A stretch of DNA of 64,000 nucleotides from Nocardioides sp. T2.26MG-1 (GTDB lineage: Bacteria; Actinomycetota; Actinomycetes; Propionibacteriales; Nocardioidaceae): NCBI RefSeq assembly GCF_950101795.1, contig NZ_CATNLZ010000012.1, positions 186,001 through 250,000 on the forward strand, given 5' to 3'. Of this stretch, positions 48,222-57,925 are shown one piece after another; position 1 is the stretch's first letter; each line of letters opens with the position of its first letter. The notes below the pieces were generated by a model. That model did not search any database, was not told the DNA's origin, and worked only from the letters and a program-made list of their open reading frames with translations. Made by a program: the position numbers and the translations under genes.

Positions 48222-49481
48222 TCAGGACAGCCAGTTCATCGGGTCCACCGCGTTGCCGTTGACCAGGATCGTGAAGTGCAGGTGGCAGCCGGTGGACCAG
48301 CCGGTGGAGCCGACGTACCCGACGACCTCGCCCTGCGAGACGTGCTCCCCCACCCCGACCCGGTAGCCGGTCGCGTGGTTGTAGACCGCGGTGACGTTCT
48401 TGCCGTTGATGTTGCCGAGGCTGAGGTAGAGGCGGTTGCCGTAGACGGCCGAGTAGTACTTCGCGATCACGGTGCCGGACGCGACCGCGCGCATGCCCTC
48501 GCCGCAGGAGACGCCGAAGTCCGTGCCGTCGTGCAGTCCCCAGTAGTGGTAGATCGGGTGCTCGCGGTAGCCGAACGGCGAGGTCACCGCGCCGTTGACC
48601 GGCGGGAGGAGCAGGCCGTTGGTCGAGCCGCGGTAGCCGCCCTTGGCGCGGCGGGCCTGGGCCAGGATCAGCTGCTTGATGTGGTTCTCGCGGCGCTGGG
48701 CCTCCTGCAGCTCGCGCCGGTCCTGCTGCCGGGCGCGCACCGCGTCGGCGCGCGCGCCGCGGCGGGTCTCGACGAGCGTCATCACCTTGTCGCGGGCGTC
48801 GCGCGCGTCCTGGTGCAGCCGCTCCATCGTGACCAGGTGCTCGGCGGCCGCCCGGCGCTGGACCTCGACGTCGTCGTGGGCCGCCTGGACCTCGTTCTCG
48901 CGGACCTGGAGCAGCACCTCGGCGGCGTGGAGGTCGTCGTACGCCCGGGCTTCCCGGCCGACGATCACGTCGTTGAGCGCGGACTGGCGGGTCAGGTCGG
49001 CGGTGCTCCGGGACTCCAGGAGCGTGGCGAACGCCAGCAGCTGGGGGTCGCCCTGCTCGTAGATGCCGGTGACGGTGTCGGTGAGCTGCAGGCGCTGGTC
49101 GTCGAGCGCGGCCTGGCCGTGGGCGAGGTCCGTCTGCGCATCGGTCAGCCGCTGCTCGGCGACCTCGAGACGGTCCTGCATCTGCTGGTCGCGCAGCTCC
49201 GCGGCCTCGAGCCGGGCGGTCGCGGCGTGCAGCTGGGAGCGGGCAGCCGAGAGCTCGCGGACCGCCTTGTCGAGCGCACCCTGGGCGCGGCGCAGCCGGT
49301 CGCTGGACTCGTCGAGGTCGTGCCGGGCGTGCTTGACCTGCTGCTCGGCCTGGTGCTGCCGGTGCTTGAGGTCCTTGGGGTCGGCGTTGGCGAGAGGGAC
49401 GGCCAGCGCACCGATCGCCAGCGAGCAGGCCGCAGTGGCCGCTGCCAGGCGATGGCGTGCGGTACGGGGGAAGAGACGCAC
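48222..49481 (-). CDS. M23 peptidoglycan hydrolase with a long coiled coil (EnvC/NlpD-like)
   Basis: The 419-residue protein has a signal peptide (AAATAACSLAIGALAVPLANA), about 230 residues of coiled coil (HRQHQAEQQVKHARHDLDESSDRL onwards), and a LytM domain with the metal motif LHDGTDFGVSCG and HLHF. It lies 55 bp downstream of ftsX on the same strand. In other bacteria FtsEX drives such coiled-coil hydrolases (EnvC, PcsB, RipC) during division, so this is a likely FtsX-controlled cell-separation hydrolase. Confidence 0.9.
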   Translation of the reverse strand: MRLFPRTARHRLAAATAACSLAIGALAVPLANADPKDLKHRQHQAEQQVKHARHDLDESSDRLRRAQGALDKAVRELSAARSQLHAATARLEAAELRDQQMQDRLEVAEQRLTDAQTDLAHGQAALDDQRLQLTDTVTGIYEQGDPQLLAFATLLESRSTADLTRQSALNDVIVGREARAYDDLHAAEVLLQVRENEVQAAHDDVEVQRRAAAEHLVTMERLHQDARDARDKVMTLVETRRGARADAVRARQQDRRELQEAQRRENHIKQLILAQARRAKGGYRGSTNGLLLPPVNGAVTSPFGYREHPIYHYWGLHDGTDFGVSCGEGMRAVASGTVIAKYYSAVYGNRLYLSLGNINGKNVTAVYNHATGYRVGVGEHVSQGEVVGYVGSTGWSTGCHLHFTILVNGNAVDPMNWLS

Positions 49482-49536
49482 CGGTCTGCCTTCACGTGTT
49501 CGGGGAAGAGAACTCCTCGACGGTAACGTGCGTGGG

Positions 49537-50448
49537 TCAGACTTTGAGGTATTTGCGCGTCAACACGAGTGTCGGAAGCAGCGTGAGGACCGGGCCGAGG
49601 ATCGCGACCCACAAGGCGGCGACCGTGAACTCGTTGACGCCGATCCACGGGATGAACCCGACGAGGTCCTCCAGGCGGCCGTGCACGGCGAACCACATGA
49701 AGCCGCCGAGCGCCCCGACCGACACGGCGACCGCGATCGCGGCGGTCACCAGCGACTCCATGATGAACGGGAGCGCGATGTAGAGCGTGGACGCTCCGAC
49801 CAGGCGCATGATGCCGATCTCCCGGCGCCGAGCGAAGGCGGCGAGCCGGATCGTGTTGGCCACCAGCAGCAGCGCGGCGAGCACGAGGAAGGCGGCGATC
49901 CAGAAGGCGCCCCACTGCATCACCTTCAGCCCCTGCAGGACCGGGCCGACGATCTGGCGCTGGTCGCGGACGTTGGAGACGCCGTCGAGCCCGACGATGG
50001 CGCTCTCGATGCCGGCGTACTCGTCCGCGTCCTTCAGCGTGATCCAGATCGACTCGGGCATGTCGTCGGCGGTCGCGGCCGGGTTGGGACCCTCGAACTT
50101 GTCGGCACCGAGGAGGTCCTTGATCTTGTCGAAGGCCTCCTGCTGGGACTCGAAGCGGAAGCTCGCGACCTCCGGGTTGTCCTCGACGACCTTGGTGATC
50201 CGCTCCTTCTGCGCGTCGGTCACCTCGCTCGTGCAGGCCGGGTTGTCGTCGCGGGCCTTGCACAGGAACGCGGTGATCTGCAGCTCGGAGCCCCACTGGT
50301 CGGCGGCCTTGGTGGCCTGCTGGTTGAGCAGGACGCCGAGCCCGACGAGCGTCAGTGACACGAACAGGGTCAGGATCACGGCCAGGTGCATCGACAGGTT
50401 GCGACGCAGGCCCTGGCCGAGCTCGGAGAAGACGTAACGGAGCTGCAT
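49537..50448 (-). CDS. ftsX: cell-division protein FtsX
   Basis: The 303-residue protein has the FtsX layout: MQLRYVFSELGQGLRRNLSMHLAVILTLFVSL (span 1), a large extracellular domain with a Cys pair (FLCKARDDNPACTSE), and three further spans near the C-terminus (AAFLVLAALLLVANTIRL, LVTAAIAVAVSVGALGGF, VAALWVAILGPVLTLLPT). It couples the FtsE ATPase in the cytosol to peptidoglycan hydrolases outside. It follows ftsE by 55 bp. Confidence 0.95.
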   Translation of the reverse strand: MQLRYVFSELGQGLRRNLSMHLAVILTLFVSLTLVGLGVLLNQQATKAADQWGSELQITAFLCKARDDNPACTSEVTDAQKERITKVVEDNPEVASFRFESQQEAFDKIKDLLGADKFEGPNPAATADDMPESIWITLKDADEYAGIESAIVGLDGVSNVRDQRQIVGPVLQGLKVMQWGAFWIAAFLVLAALLLVANTIRLAAFARRREIGIMRLVGASTLYIALPFIMESLVTAAIAVAVSVGALGGFMWFAVHGRLEDLVGFIPWIGVNEFTVAALWVAILGPVLTLLPTLVLTRKYLKV

Positions 50449-50503
50449 GTGGGAGTGAGGGTCCTCGTTCGGGGTGGGTGCTCGGGTGCTCGGGCGGCGG
50501 GGC

Positions 50504-51193
50504 CTAGTGCTGGAAGCCGTAGATGCCCTGGGCCTGGTCACGCACGACCCGGCCGCCGTCGAGCTCGATGACGCGCTTGCGCATCTGGTCGACGATCCCG
50601 GCGTCGTGGGTGGCCATCAGCACGGTGGTGCCGGTGCGGTTGATCCGGTCGAGCAGCTTCATGATGCCGACGGAGGTGGTCGGGTCGAGGTTGCCGGTCG
50701 GCTCGTCGGCGATCAGGATCATCGGCCGGTTGACGAACGCCCGGGCGATCGCGACCCGCTGCTGCTCGCCGCCGGACAGCTCGTCGGGCATCCGGTCGCC
50801 CTTGCCCTCCAGGCCGACCAGCTCGAGCGTCTCGGGGACCAGCCGGTTGATCTCGGAGCGGGAGCGGCCGATCACCTGCAGGGCGAACGCGACGTTCTCG
50901 CTCACGGTCTTGTTGGGCAGCAGCCGGAAGTCCTGGAACACGGTGCCGATCTGGCGGCGCATCCGCGGCACCTTCCAGCTGGCGAGCCGGTTGATCTCCT
51001 TGCCCGCGACGTAGACCCGGCCAGACGTGGCGCGGTACTCGCGCAGCACCAGCCGCAAGAACGTGGACTTGCCGGACCCCGACGTGCCGACGAGGAAGAC
51101 GAACTCGCCCTTCTCCACGTCCACCGAGACCTGGTCGAGCGCGGGGCTCGCCTGGCCTGGGTAGGTCTTGACCACCTTCTCGAACCGGATCAC
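50504..51193 (-). CDS. ftsE: cell-division ATP-binding protein FtsE
   Basis: The 229-residue ABC ATPase has Walker [10 protein letters not shown] (residues 36-44), Q-loop [13 protein letters not shown], signature LSGGEQQR and Walker [13 protein letters not shown]. It powers FtsX. The GTG at 51193 starts the conserved [13 protein letters not shown]. The order prfB, then ftsE and ftsX on one strand, is usual in actinobacteria, although here a lipoprotein and a DUF2236 gene lie between prfB and ftsE. Confidence 0.96.
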   Translation of the reverse strand: MIRFEKVVKTYPGQASPALDQVSVDVEKGEFVFLVGTSGSGKSTFLRLVLREYRATSGRVYVAGKEINRLASWKVPRMRRQIGTVFQDFRLLPNKTVSENVAFALQVIGRSRSEINRLVPETLELVGLEGKGDRMPDELSGGEQQRVAIARAFVNRPMILIADEPTGNLDPTTSVGIMKLLDRINRTGTTVLMATHDAGIVDQMRKRVIELDGGRVVRDQAQGIYGFQH

Positions 51194-51255
51194 CGGATCG
51201 AGGGTAGTCGGTGCCTCCAGCGCACCGGGGACGCCGCCCCCCGTATGTTGGCGCC

Positions 51256-51888
51256 ATGCCCCGAGCCCTCCTCGCGCACGCTGTCGTGGCCGTGTCGCTC
51301 ACCGGGCTCCTCGCGGGCGGGCTCACCGGCTGCGACAGCAGCGAGCCCGCGGCCGGGCCCACGTCCTCCGCTACCGCCACGCCGCTCGGTCAGGTCGCGA
51401 CCGCCACCGTCGCCGTGGCCCGCGACGGCTTCTGCGAGCGGGTCGCCCCGGCGTCGATCGAGGCGGCGCTGGCGGCCGCGCCCGACGCATCCGACGCGTG
51501 GGCCAACGGCGAGCGGGCCCGGCTCGCGCCCGGGGTCTCCGACGTCGCCCACGAGTACGGCTGCTCGTGGACCGCCGGCGGCACGAAGGGCGGTACGACG
51601 GCCCGGGCCTGGGTGTTCGCTCCGCCGGTGACCCCCGACCAGGCCGACGACCTCCGGCGCGCGGCCGCCCGCACCCGGGGCTGCGAGCCGCTGCCGGGCG
51701 CACCGGCCTTCGGGGCGCACGACGTGGCGCTGCGGTGCTCCACCGGCGGCGACGAGACGGTCGCGTTCCACGGTCTGTTCGGCGATGCGTGGCTCTCGTG
51801 CACGATCCGGGTGGCGGGCGCCGGCGAGGACCTGCCCGACCGGGCCGAGTCCTGGTGCGCGTCGGTGCTCGCGGCCGCCGCTGCCTGA
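51256..51888 (+). CDS. uncharacterised lipoprotein with conserved cysteines
   Basis: The 210-residue protein has a lipoprotein signal ([23 protein letters not shown]). The mature part includes [40 protein letters not shown] and ESWCASVL. These are six cysteines, enough for three disulfides in a surface domain resembling DUF3558-like lipoproteins. The function is unknown. It is inserted on the opposite strand between ftsE and the DUF2236 gene. Confidence 0.8.
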   Translation: MPRALLAHAVVAVSLTGLLAGGLTGCDSSEPAAGPTSSATATPLGQVATATVAVARDGFCERVAPASIEAALAAAPDASDAWANGERARLAPGVSDVAHEYGCSWTAGGTKGGTTARAWVFAPPVTPDQADDLRRAAARTRGCEPLPGAPAFGAHDVALRCSTGGDETVAFHGLFGDAWLSCTIRVAGAGEDLPDRAESWCASVLAAAAA

Positions 51889-51893
51889 CCCCC

Positions 51894-52790
51894 TCAGCTG
51901 CCGACGGCGCTCTCCTCGTGCCGCACCGGGCACCCGGCGACGCCCGGCACCGGGAACGTGCCGAGCTCCTCGATCCGGTAGCCGTCGGGGTAGCTGCGGA
52001 TCCACGGCAGGTCCTCCACCCGCTTGCCGTTGCGCCGGGCGGGGAAGGCGCGCAGCAGCGCACCCCGGGCCCGCAGCGCCCCCCGCGACAGGGCGACGAC
52101 CGGCGCGGGCGGCTTGGTGAAGCGGAACGCCTCGAGCAGCGGGTCGTCCATCAACGCCCGGCTGAACACCTCGACGCCCCGGGCGGCGAACGCGGGATGG
52201 AAGGTCAGCAGCAGCTCGAGCGTGGCGTCGGCGACCCGCCGGGCGCCCTCGTCGTACCCGAAGTGCTCGGCCTCGTAGGAGTCCATCAGCTCCTCGAACC
52301 CGGCGTACGTCTCCGGCACGTCCTTGATGTTCATGTGGCGGCCGAGCGTGCGGTAGTAGTTCACCGACGCCTCGAGCTCGGTGGGCGTCAGCGGGCGCTT
52401 GCCGTAGGCGTCCAGCCAGCGCTTGGGCACCACGACGAACGTCGAGAGCACGTAGCGGAACTCGTGGTCGGGGATGTCGTAGGCCCGGTGCATGGCGTTG
52501 ATCCGGCGGATCGCCGCCTTGGCCTCCGGGTGCTCGAAGCCCACCCGTGTCGGGGGCTCGAGCAGCAGCGCGGTGTCGTCGTACCGCTTCTGGACCTGGC
52601 CGGTGAACGCGCCCGTCTCGTCGAGCAGCCGCCCGATGCCGGGCACGGCGTAGGTGCGGAACAGGGCGAAGCTCAGCGCCTGGTTCATGTCCCAGGGGAA
52701 CTCGTACATCACGACGTTGCGGTAGATCTCGACGAAGTCGGTCTCCGGGTCGAGGGAGTCGTTCCGCATCTTCCAGTGGTCGCGGCGCAT
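51894..52790 (-). CDS. DUF2236 (MpaB/latex-clearing-like) oxygenase family protein
   Basis: The 298-residue helical protein matches DUF2236: PETDFVEIYRNVVMYEFPWDMNQALSFALFRTYAVPGIGRLL, AMHRAYDIPDHEFRYVLSTFVVVPKRW and ETYAGFEELMDSYEAEHFGY. The family includes haem-dependent MpaB-type proteins and relatives of latex-clearing enzyme; the conserved histidines near MHRAYDIPDHEF are candidate haem ligands. The ATG at 52790 is preferred. It lies 24 bp downstream of prfB. Confidence 0.83.
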   Translation of the reverse strand: MRRDHWKMRNDSLDPETDFVEIYRNVVMYEFPWDMNQALSFALFRTYAVPGIGRLLDETGAFTGQVQKRYDDTALLLEPPTRVGFEHPEAKAAIRRINAMHRAYDIPDHEFRYVLSTFVVVPKRWLDAYGKRPLTPTELEASVNYYRTLGRHMNIKDVPETYAGFEELMDSYEAEHFGYDEGARRVADATLELLLTFHPAFAARGVEVFSRALMDDPLLEAFRFTKPPAPVVALSRGALRARGALLRAFPARRNGKRVEDLPWIRSYPDGYRIEELGTFPVPGVAGCPVRHEESAVGS

Positions 52791-52813
52791 GCCCGCGAGA
52801 CTAGAACATGTTG

Positions 52814-53932
52814 CTAGTTGGCGGCAGCCTTCTCCGCGCCCCGGCGCCAGCGGATGCCGGCCTCGAGGAAGCCGTCGATGTCCCCGTCGAAGACCGCCTG
52901 CGGGTTGCCCACCTCGTAGCCGGTGCGCAGGTCCTTGACGATCTGGTAGGGGTTGAGCACGTAGTTGCGCATCTGGTCGCCCCACGAGGCCTGCACGTCG
53001 CCGCGCATCTCGTCGAGGTGCGCCTTCTCCTCGGCCTTCTTCATCGCGAGCAGCTTGGCCTTGAGCACGACCATGGCGCTGGCCTTGTTCTGCAGCTGGC
53101 TCTTCTCGTTCTGGCAGCTGACCACGGTGCCGGTCGGGATGTGCGTCAGGCGGACGGCGGAGTCGGTGGTGTTGACCGACTGGCCGCCGGGGCCTCCGGA
53201 GCGGTAGACGTCGACGCGGATCTCCTCGTCGGGGATGTCGATCTCGTCGGTCTGCTCGAGCACCGGCACGACCTCGACGGCGGCGAACGACGTCTGGCGG
53301 CGGCCCTGGTTGTCGAACGGGCTGATCCGGACGAGCCGGTGGGTGCCGGCCTCGACCGAGAGCGTGCCGTAGGCGTACGGCGCGTGGATCGCGAACGTGG
53401 CCGACTTGAGGCCGGCCTCCTCGGCGTAGGACGTCTCGAAGACCTCGACCGGGTACTTGTGTTGCTCGGCCCAGCGGAGGTACATCCGCATCAGGGTCTC
53501 CGCGAAGTCGGCCGCGTCGACGCCGCCGGCCCCGGAGCGGATCGAGACCAGGGCCTCGCGGGCGTCGTACTCGCCGTTGAGGAGGGTGCGGACCTCGAGG
53601 GTCTCGACCGACTTCTTCAGCCGGGCCAGCTCGGCGTCGGCGTCCGCGAGCGCGTCGGCGTCGCCCTCCTCCTGGGCCATCTCGACCATGATCGCGAGGT
53701 CGTCGACGCGCCCCTGGAGGGCGGTGAAGCGGTCGACCTCGCCCTGGAGCGCGGAGAGGCGGCCGGTCACGCGGGTCGCGTTGTCCTGGTCGTCCCAGAG
53801 GTCGGGCGCGGCGACCTGCTCGCCGAGGTCGGCGATCTCGGTGCGCATCGCATCCAGGTCGAGCACCTGCTCGATGGTGTGCATCGTCGCCTGGAGCTGC
53901 TTGATCTCGGTGTCGTAGTCCGGTCCTGCCAC
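52814..53932 (-). CDS. prfB: peptide chain release factor 2
   Basis: The 372-residue RF2 has the stop-codon recognition motif SPF ([11 protein letters not shown]) and the catalytic GGQ loop ([17 protein letters not shown], near residue 250). It ends UGA/UAA-directed translation. The reading frame is continuous, so the programmed frameshift of many prfB genes is absent. I prefer the GTG at 53932 ([10 protein letters not shown]); a TTG lies 9 bases upstream. Confidence 0.95.
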   Translation of the reverse strand: MAGPDYDTEIKQLQATMHTIEQVLDLDAMRTEIADLGEQVAAPDLWDDQDNATRVTGRLSALQGEVDRFTALQGRVDDLAIMVEMAQEEGDADALADADAELARLKKSVETLEVRTLLNGEYDAREALVSIRSGAGGVDAADFAETLMRMYLRWAEQHKYPVEVFETSYAEEAGLKSATFAIHAPYAYGTLSVEAGTHRLVRISPFDNQGRRQTSFAAVEVVPVLEQTDEIDIPDEEIRVDVYRSGGPGGQSVNTTDSAVRLTHIPTGTVVSCQNEKSQLQNKASAMVVLKAKLLAMKKAEEKAHLDEMRGDVQASWGDQMRNYVLNPYQIVKDLRTGYEVGNPQAVFDGDIDGFLEAGIRWRRGAEKAAAN

Positions 53933-53989
53933 AAGGACCAAGGTTACGGGGCGGTGCGCACCCCGCCTAACTCCGCGCCTGCCCCGGGC

Positions 53990-54742
53990 CTACTCCGCGA
54001 CCGCGACGGGCAGCGCGAGCTCGGCCCAGACCCGCTTGCCGCCGCTCTCGGCGGCCTCCATGCCCCATGAGGCGGCGAGCGCGCCGACGAGGTGCAGGCC
54101 GCGGCCGTGCTCCTCGGTCTCGGTCAGCGGCTGCGGCTCGGGCGTGCCGGCCCCGGCGTCGGCGACCTCGATGCGCAGCGCCTGCTCGCTGACCGAGAGC
54201 AGCAGCCGGTAGGAGGAGCGGGCGTGGGTGAGCGCGTTGGCGGCGAGCTCGCTCGTGACCAGCAGCGCGTCGTCCAGCGGGTCGCCGATCCCCCACTCCA
54301 GCAGCTTGGCCCGCACGAAGCGGCGGGCCGTGCTCACGCTGCGGAGGTCGTCGGGCAGCTCGAGGACGGCCCGGGTCTCGTGGCGGCGCCCGACCGACTC
54401 GAGCAGGTCGACGAGGTAGCCCAGGTCGGCGTCCTTGACCACGAACCCCTCGACGTGGTCGCGGATCCAGGTGCGGTCCGTGGTCTCGAGACCGGAGAAC
54501 ACCACGACCTTCGACTCCGGCGAGACCTCGCGCACCCGTGTCAGCACCTCACGGCCGGCGATGTCGGGCAGGCCGAGGTCGAGAACGACGACGTCGGGAC
54601 GCAACTGTGCGGCGAGCCGGACGGCGTCGGAACCGTCCGCCGCCTCACCCACGACCTCGAATCCGCCCCGGAAACGAAGCGAGGTGCGGACCAGCCGGCG
54701 TACCTCAACGACGTCGTCCACCAGGAGGACGCGGATGGGCAC
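53990..54742 (-). CDS. receiver domain fused to an RsbW-type ATPase
   Basis: The 250-residue protein has an N-terminal receiver (VPIRVLLVDDVVEVRR, phospho-Asp in VVVLDLGLPD, Lys in GFVVKDAD). An anti-sigma/SpoIIAB-type HATPase follows (DALLVTSELAANALTHA as N box, VADAGAGTPEPQ, EEHGRGLHLV). Phosphorylation could switch a serine-kinase or anti-sigma activity. The GTG at 54742 starts right at the receiver; an upstream ATG at 54817 would overlap the kinase gene by 14 bp. It is downstream of a hybrid kinase on the same strand. Confidence 0.87.
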   Translation of the reverse strand: MPIRVLLVDDVVEVRRLVRTSLRFRGGFEVVGEAADGSDAVRLAAQLRPDVVVLDLGLPDIAGREVLTRVREVSPESKVVVFSGLETTDRTWIRDHVEGFVVKDADLGYLVDLLESVGRRHETRAVLELPDDLRSVSTARRFVRAKLLEWGIGDPLDDALLVTSELAANALTHARSSYRLLLSVSEQALRIEVADAGAGTPEPQPLTETEEHGRGLHLVGALAASWGMEAAESGGKRVWAELALPVAVAE

Positions 54743-54803
54743 GGACGAAGCGTAGGCGCTCTGCGGGCCACGGGCACGCATCCCGGAGCGCGTCGGAGGT
54801 CGG

Positions 54804-56762
54804 TCAGCGTCGGGCATCGGCGGCGATCCGGGGCAGGGTGACGACGAACGAGCCGCTGGTGCCGGCGTCGCCGGGGCGGTACGTCGCGTCCCCGTGGTGG
54901 CTGCGCGCCAGTTGACGGACGATGTAGAGACCGAGACCGGTGCCACCCCCGGACCGACCGGTCGCGAACCGGTCGAACAGCCGGTCGCGCATCTCCGCAC
55001 GGACCCCCTGCCCGCCGTCGCGGACCTCGATCTCGACCACGGCCCCGTCCTCGCCCGACGCGCGGGCGCTCACCCGCACCGGCGGGACGCCGTGGCGCAG
55101 CGCGTTGGCGACCAGGTTGTCCACGGCCTGCGCGAGGCGGTCGCGGTCGCCCTGCACGACGAGTCCGGGCTCGGCGCCGACCTCGATCTCGACGTCCGGG
55201 TGGGACCGGCGGGCGGCCCGAGCGGCGGTCTCGACGAGGTCGTCGACGTCGACAGCCTCGAGCTCGAGCTCGAGGGCGCTCGCCTGCAGGCGGGAGGCGG
55301 TGAGCAGGTCGGTGAGCAGCCGGCGCAGGCGGGTCGCACTCGAGCTCATCCCCTCGAGCAGCTCGCGCCGCTCCTCCGCCGAGAGCTCCGGCCCGTGTGC
55401 GGTGAGCATCTCGGCGGTCCCCGCGAGGACGCCGACGGGGGTGCGCAGCTCGTGGGCGGTGACCGCGAGGAAGTGCGCCTGGTCCTCGGCGGCCTGCTGG
55501 AGCTGGGCGTTGGCCTCGGCAAGCGCGGTGGCCGCCCGCTCGCGCTCCTCCAATATCTCGCGGCGCGAGGTGGTGTCGCGGGTGATCTTGGCGAAGCCGA
55601 TGTGCCGGCCGGTCTGGTCGTGGACCGTGGTGATGAGCACGCTCGCCCAGAACCGGCTGCCGTCCTTGCGGACCCGCCAGCCCTCCTCCTCGTAGTGCCC
55701 GTCGCGCAGCGCCAGCTCAAGCTCGTGCTCGGGGTGGCGGGCGGCCTGGACCTCGGGCGGGTAGAACGTGCGGAAGTGGCGCCCGACGATCTCGCTCTCG
55801 ACGTAGCCCTTGATCCGCTGGGCCCCGGCGTTCCAGCTCTCCACCAGTCCCTCGGGCGAGAGCATGAAGATCGCGTAGTCCTCGACGTTCTCGACGAGCA
55901 GCCGGAACCGTGCCTCGCTCCGACGCAGCTGCTCCTCCGCGCGGCGCTCGGCGGTCACGTCCTGCACCTGGAGGAACAGGTACAGCGGCCGCTGGTTGCT
56001 GTCGAGCACCGGCGCCACCGTGGCCATCACGCGCCGGGTGCGGGCCCCGTCGGTCACGTCGTGCTCGAGCTGGACCACGCGGCTGCGGCCGGAGAGGATC
56101 TGGTCGAGTGCGTCCTCCACCAGGTCGGCACGACCACCGGCGAGCACGCCGTACGCCGTGCCGACCAGGTCCTCCAGACGCACGCCAAGGAGCGCGGCCA
56201 GGGCGGCGTTCGCGCGGACGACCTGCCCGGCCAGCGTCACCGTCGCCATCCCGATCGCGGCGTCGTCGAACACCTCCCGGAAGCGCTCGAGGTGCTCGCG
56301 CAGCACGGTGCGGTCAGCCTCGTCGAGGGCCGGCACCGGCGGCTCGGCCGGCTGCGGGGACGCGCCGCGGTCGTCGAGCAGGGCGACCAGCTGGTCGGCG
56401 AGCTGGTCCAGCGACGTCGACTTCTCCAGGAAGGCCACCGCGCCCAGCTCGCGGGCCCGTTGGGCCAGGCCCTCCTCGGAGAACCCGCTGTACATGGCGA
56501 CCCGCGTCTCGGGCGAGGCCTCGAGCACCCGCGGCAGCGCCTCGAGCCCGTCCATGACCGGCATCGAGACGTCGAGGAGCAGGAGCGCGGGCCGGTGCTC
56601 GCGGACGGCGGCGACCGCCTCGACGCCGTTCGAGCCCTCGCCGACCACCTCGAGCCGGCCGGACAGCCGCAGCCGGGTCCGCACCAGCGCCCGCACCTCG
56701 GCGGCGTCGTCGACGATCACCACCGTCGGGCGCCCACCCGCCCCACCCGCACCCCCAGACAC
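54804..56762 (-). CDS. receiver-PAS-PAS histidine kinase
   Basis: The 652-residue soluble protein has an N-terminal receiver (TVVIVDDAAEVRALV, Asp in LLLLDVSMPVMDG, Lys in AVAFLEKST). A PAS domain follows at about 150-270 (ERFREVFDDAAIGMATVTLAGQVVRANAALAALLG), then a second PAS/PAC near 280-410 (VENVEDYAIFMLSPEGLVESWNAGAQRIKGY). HisKA has its phospho-His near 437 in VTAHELRTPVG, followed by HATPase_c (GGGTGLGLYIV). It has no membrane span, so it senses an internal cue. The GTG at 56762 is my choice. It probably signals to the adjacent receiver-ATPase. Confidence 0.9.
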   Translation of the reverse strand: MSGGAGGAGGRPTVVIVDDAAEVRALVRTRLRLSGRLEVVGEGSNGVEAVAAVREHRPALLLLDVSMPVMDGLEALPRVLEASPETRVAMYSGFSEEGLAQRARELGAVAFLEKSTSLDQLADQLVALLDDRGASPQPAEPPVPALDEADRTVLREHLERFREVFDDAAIGMATVTLAGQVVRANAALAALLGVRLEDLVGTAYGVLAGGRADLVEDALDQILSGRSRVVQLEHDVTDGARTRRVMATVAPVLDSNQRPLYLFLQVQDVTAERRAEEQLRRSEARFRLLVENVEDYAIFMLSPEGLVESWNAGAQRIKGYVESEIVGRHFRTFYPPEVQAARHPEHELELALRDGHYEEEGWRVRKDGSRFWASVLITTVHDQTGRHIGFAKITRDTTSRREILEERERAATALAEANAQLQQAAEDQAHFLAVTAHELRTPVGVLAGTAEMLTAHGPELSAEERRELLEGMSSSATRLRRLLTDLLTASRLQASALELELEAVDVDDLVETAARAARRSHPDVEIEVGAEPGLVVQGDRDRLAQAVDNLVANALRHGVPPVRVSARASGEDGAVVEIEVRDGGQGVRAEMRDRLFDRFATGRSGGGTGLGLYIVRQLARSHHGDATYRPGDAGTSGSFVVTLPRIAADARR

Positions 56763-56958
56763 CCGGGGAACGTAACCCAGCAGGTGACCCGGTGTCGCGC
56801 GTCCGAGAGCCTGTTTTGCAGGTTTCTGCAGCGCACGTAAGTGAGGCACCAATCCCGCCCGCGTCCTCGGACGGCGTGCGACCGTTTTCTCAGGCGCTGC
56901 TCGGGCGGCGCCGACCATGTCCCAGCCCCACCGCCGACCGCTCTCCGGGGAGCCCGCC

Positions 56959-57132
56959 ATGATCATCGAGGTCCGTCCGACCCCCGCGCTGCGCCGCTAC
57001 CGTGCGCGCATCGTGGGCGCGGTCGCGGGCGTCGGACTGCTCGCGATCACGCTGGTCTCGGTCGCGGAGCTCGCCGGGGCGACCGACCTGGGCCCGAGCG
57101 ACGTCACGGTCAGCGACCCCGCCCAGCGCTGA
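56959..57132 (+). CDS. small single-span membrane protein
   Basis: The 57-residue frame has a basic N-terminus (MIIEVRPTPALRRYRARI), one hydrophobic span (VGAVAGVGLLAITLVSVAELAGA) and a short acidic tail. An SD (ggggag) lies about 9 bases upstream of the ATG. I do not recognise a family. It is divergent from the hybrid kinase and faces the CAP-domain gene across a hairpin. Confidence 0.6.
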   Translation: MIIEVRPTPALRRYRARIVGAVAGVGLLAITLVSVAELAGATDLGPSDVTVSDPAQR

Positions 57133-57140
57133 GCAGCGCC

Positions 57141-57161
57141 CTGAGTCGGCCCCGGACTCAG
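57141..57161. terminator. bidirectional hairpin between convergent genes
   Basis: A 7-bp stem (ctgagtc / gactcag) with a 7-base loop ggccccg begins 8 bp after the small membrane protein stop and overlaps the stop codon of the convergent CAP-domain gene. No T-run is present. Confidence 0.5.
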
Positions 57162-57685
57162 CGGGCCTTGCGGCCGAACACCTGCGAGACGTACCAGGTG
57201 CCGTCGTCGGCCTTGCGGGCGCCGATGCCCATCGTCCGGAACCGGCGGTTGAGGATGTTCGCCCGGTGGCCGGAGGAGTTCATCCAGGCGCGCACCACCT
57301 CGGTGCCGGTGGCGTAGCCGTAGGCGACGTTCTCCCCGGCGTACGAGAGACCGCAGTCGGTCGCCACCCGCCGCAGGCCCTGGTGGAACATCCGCTGCTG
57401 GTTGGCCATCTTGCGGGCCTGCCGCACGGCCCACTTGTGCAGGCAGGCACCGGGCCGGAGCACCACCCGCTCGTGGGCGACGCGCTGCACGTTGGTGGCG
57501 GTGAACGCCTCGGTCTCGTAGAGCACCGAGGCGGCGCCGGCCTGCGCCGGCGCAGCGGCCGTGGTCACCAGGCCGAGCGTGGACGCGGCGGTCGCGAGGC
57601 TCAGCGCGGCGGCCGAGAGGACGACGGCGAACCTCCGCGGCCGGGGGTCGTTCGGTGCGTCGCTGCGGCATCCGAGAGAGAGCAC
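57158..57685 (-). CDS. secreted CAP/SCP-domain protein
   Basis: The 175-residue protein has a signal peptide (FAVVLSAAALSLATAASTLGLVTTAAAPAQA) and a CAP domain: FTATNVQRVAHERVVLRPGACLHKWA, then GENVAYGYATGTEVVRAWMNSSGHRANILNRRFRTMGIG and a final WYVSQVFG. The conserved His/Glu cavity residues lie in SGHRANIL and GENVA. Bacterial CAP proteins of this type are common and their function is mostly unknown. The GTG at 57685 has a good SD (aggaag) upstream. Confidence 0.88.
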   Translation of the reverse strand: MLSLGCRSDAPNDPRPRRFAVVLSAAALSLATAASTLGLVTTAAAPAQAGAASVLYETEAFTATNVQRVAHERVVLRPGACLHKWAVRQARKMANQQRMFHQGLRRVATDCGLSYAGENVAYGYATGTEVVRAWMNSSGHRANILNRRFRTMGIGARKADDGTWYVSQVFGRKAR

Positions 57686-57925
57686 TGGTGGGGACTTCCT
57701 GTGGGGGTCAGAGCGCACGGTCGGTACGACCGTCGTCCCCCGCATCGGTCCATGCCCTCCCCACGGTAGGAGGACCGGCGGAATACCGGAACCCATCCGC
57801 CCCGAACCTGCCCATTCGGGCAGGTGCGGGGCATCGGCGGGGCCGGTCGGGCATGGGCTAGACCCGTCGGGGCGATTCCGCGCTTCCCCGACCGCGAGAC
57901 CGTGGCCCGCATAGCGTCGCCACCC

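Noticed and set aside
52814..53932. Programmed frameshift in prfB
   Set aside because: The reading frame is continuous from the start codon and no internal TGA with a slippery site is seen.
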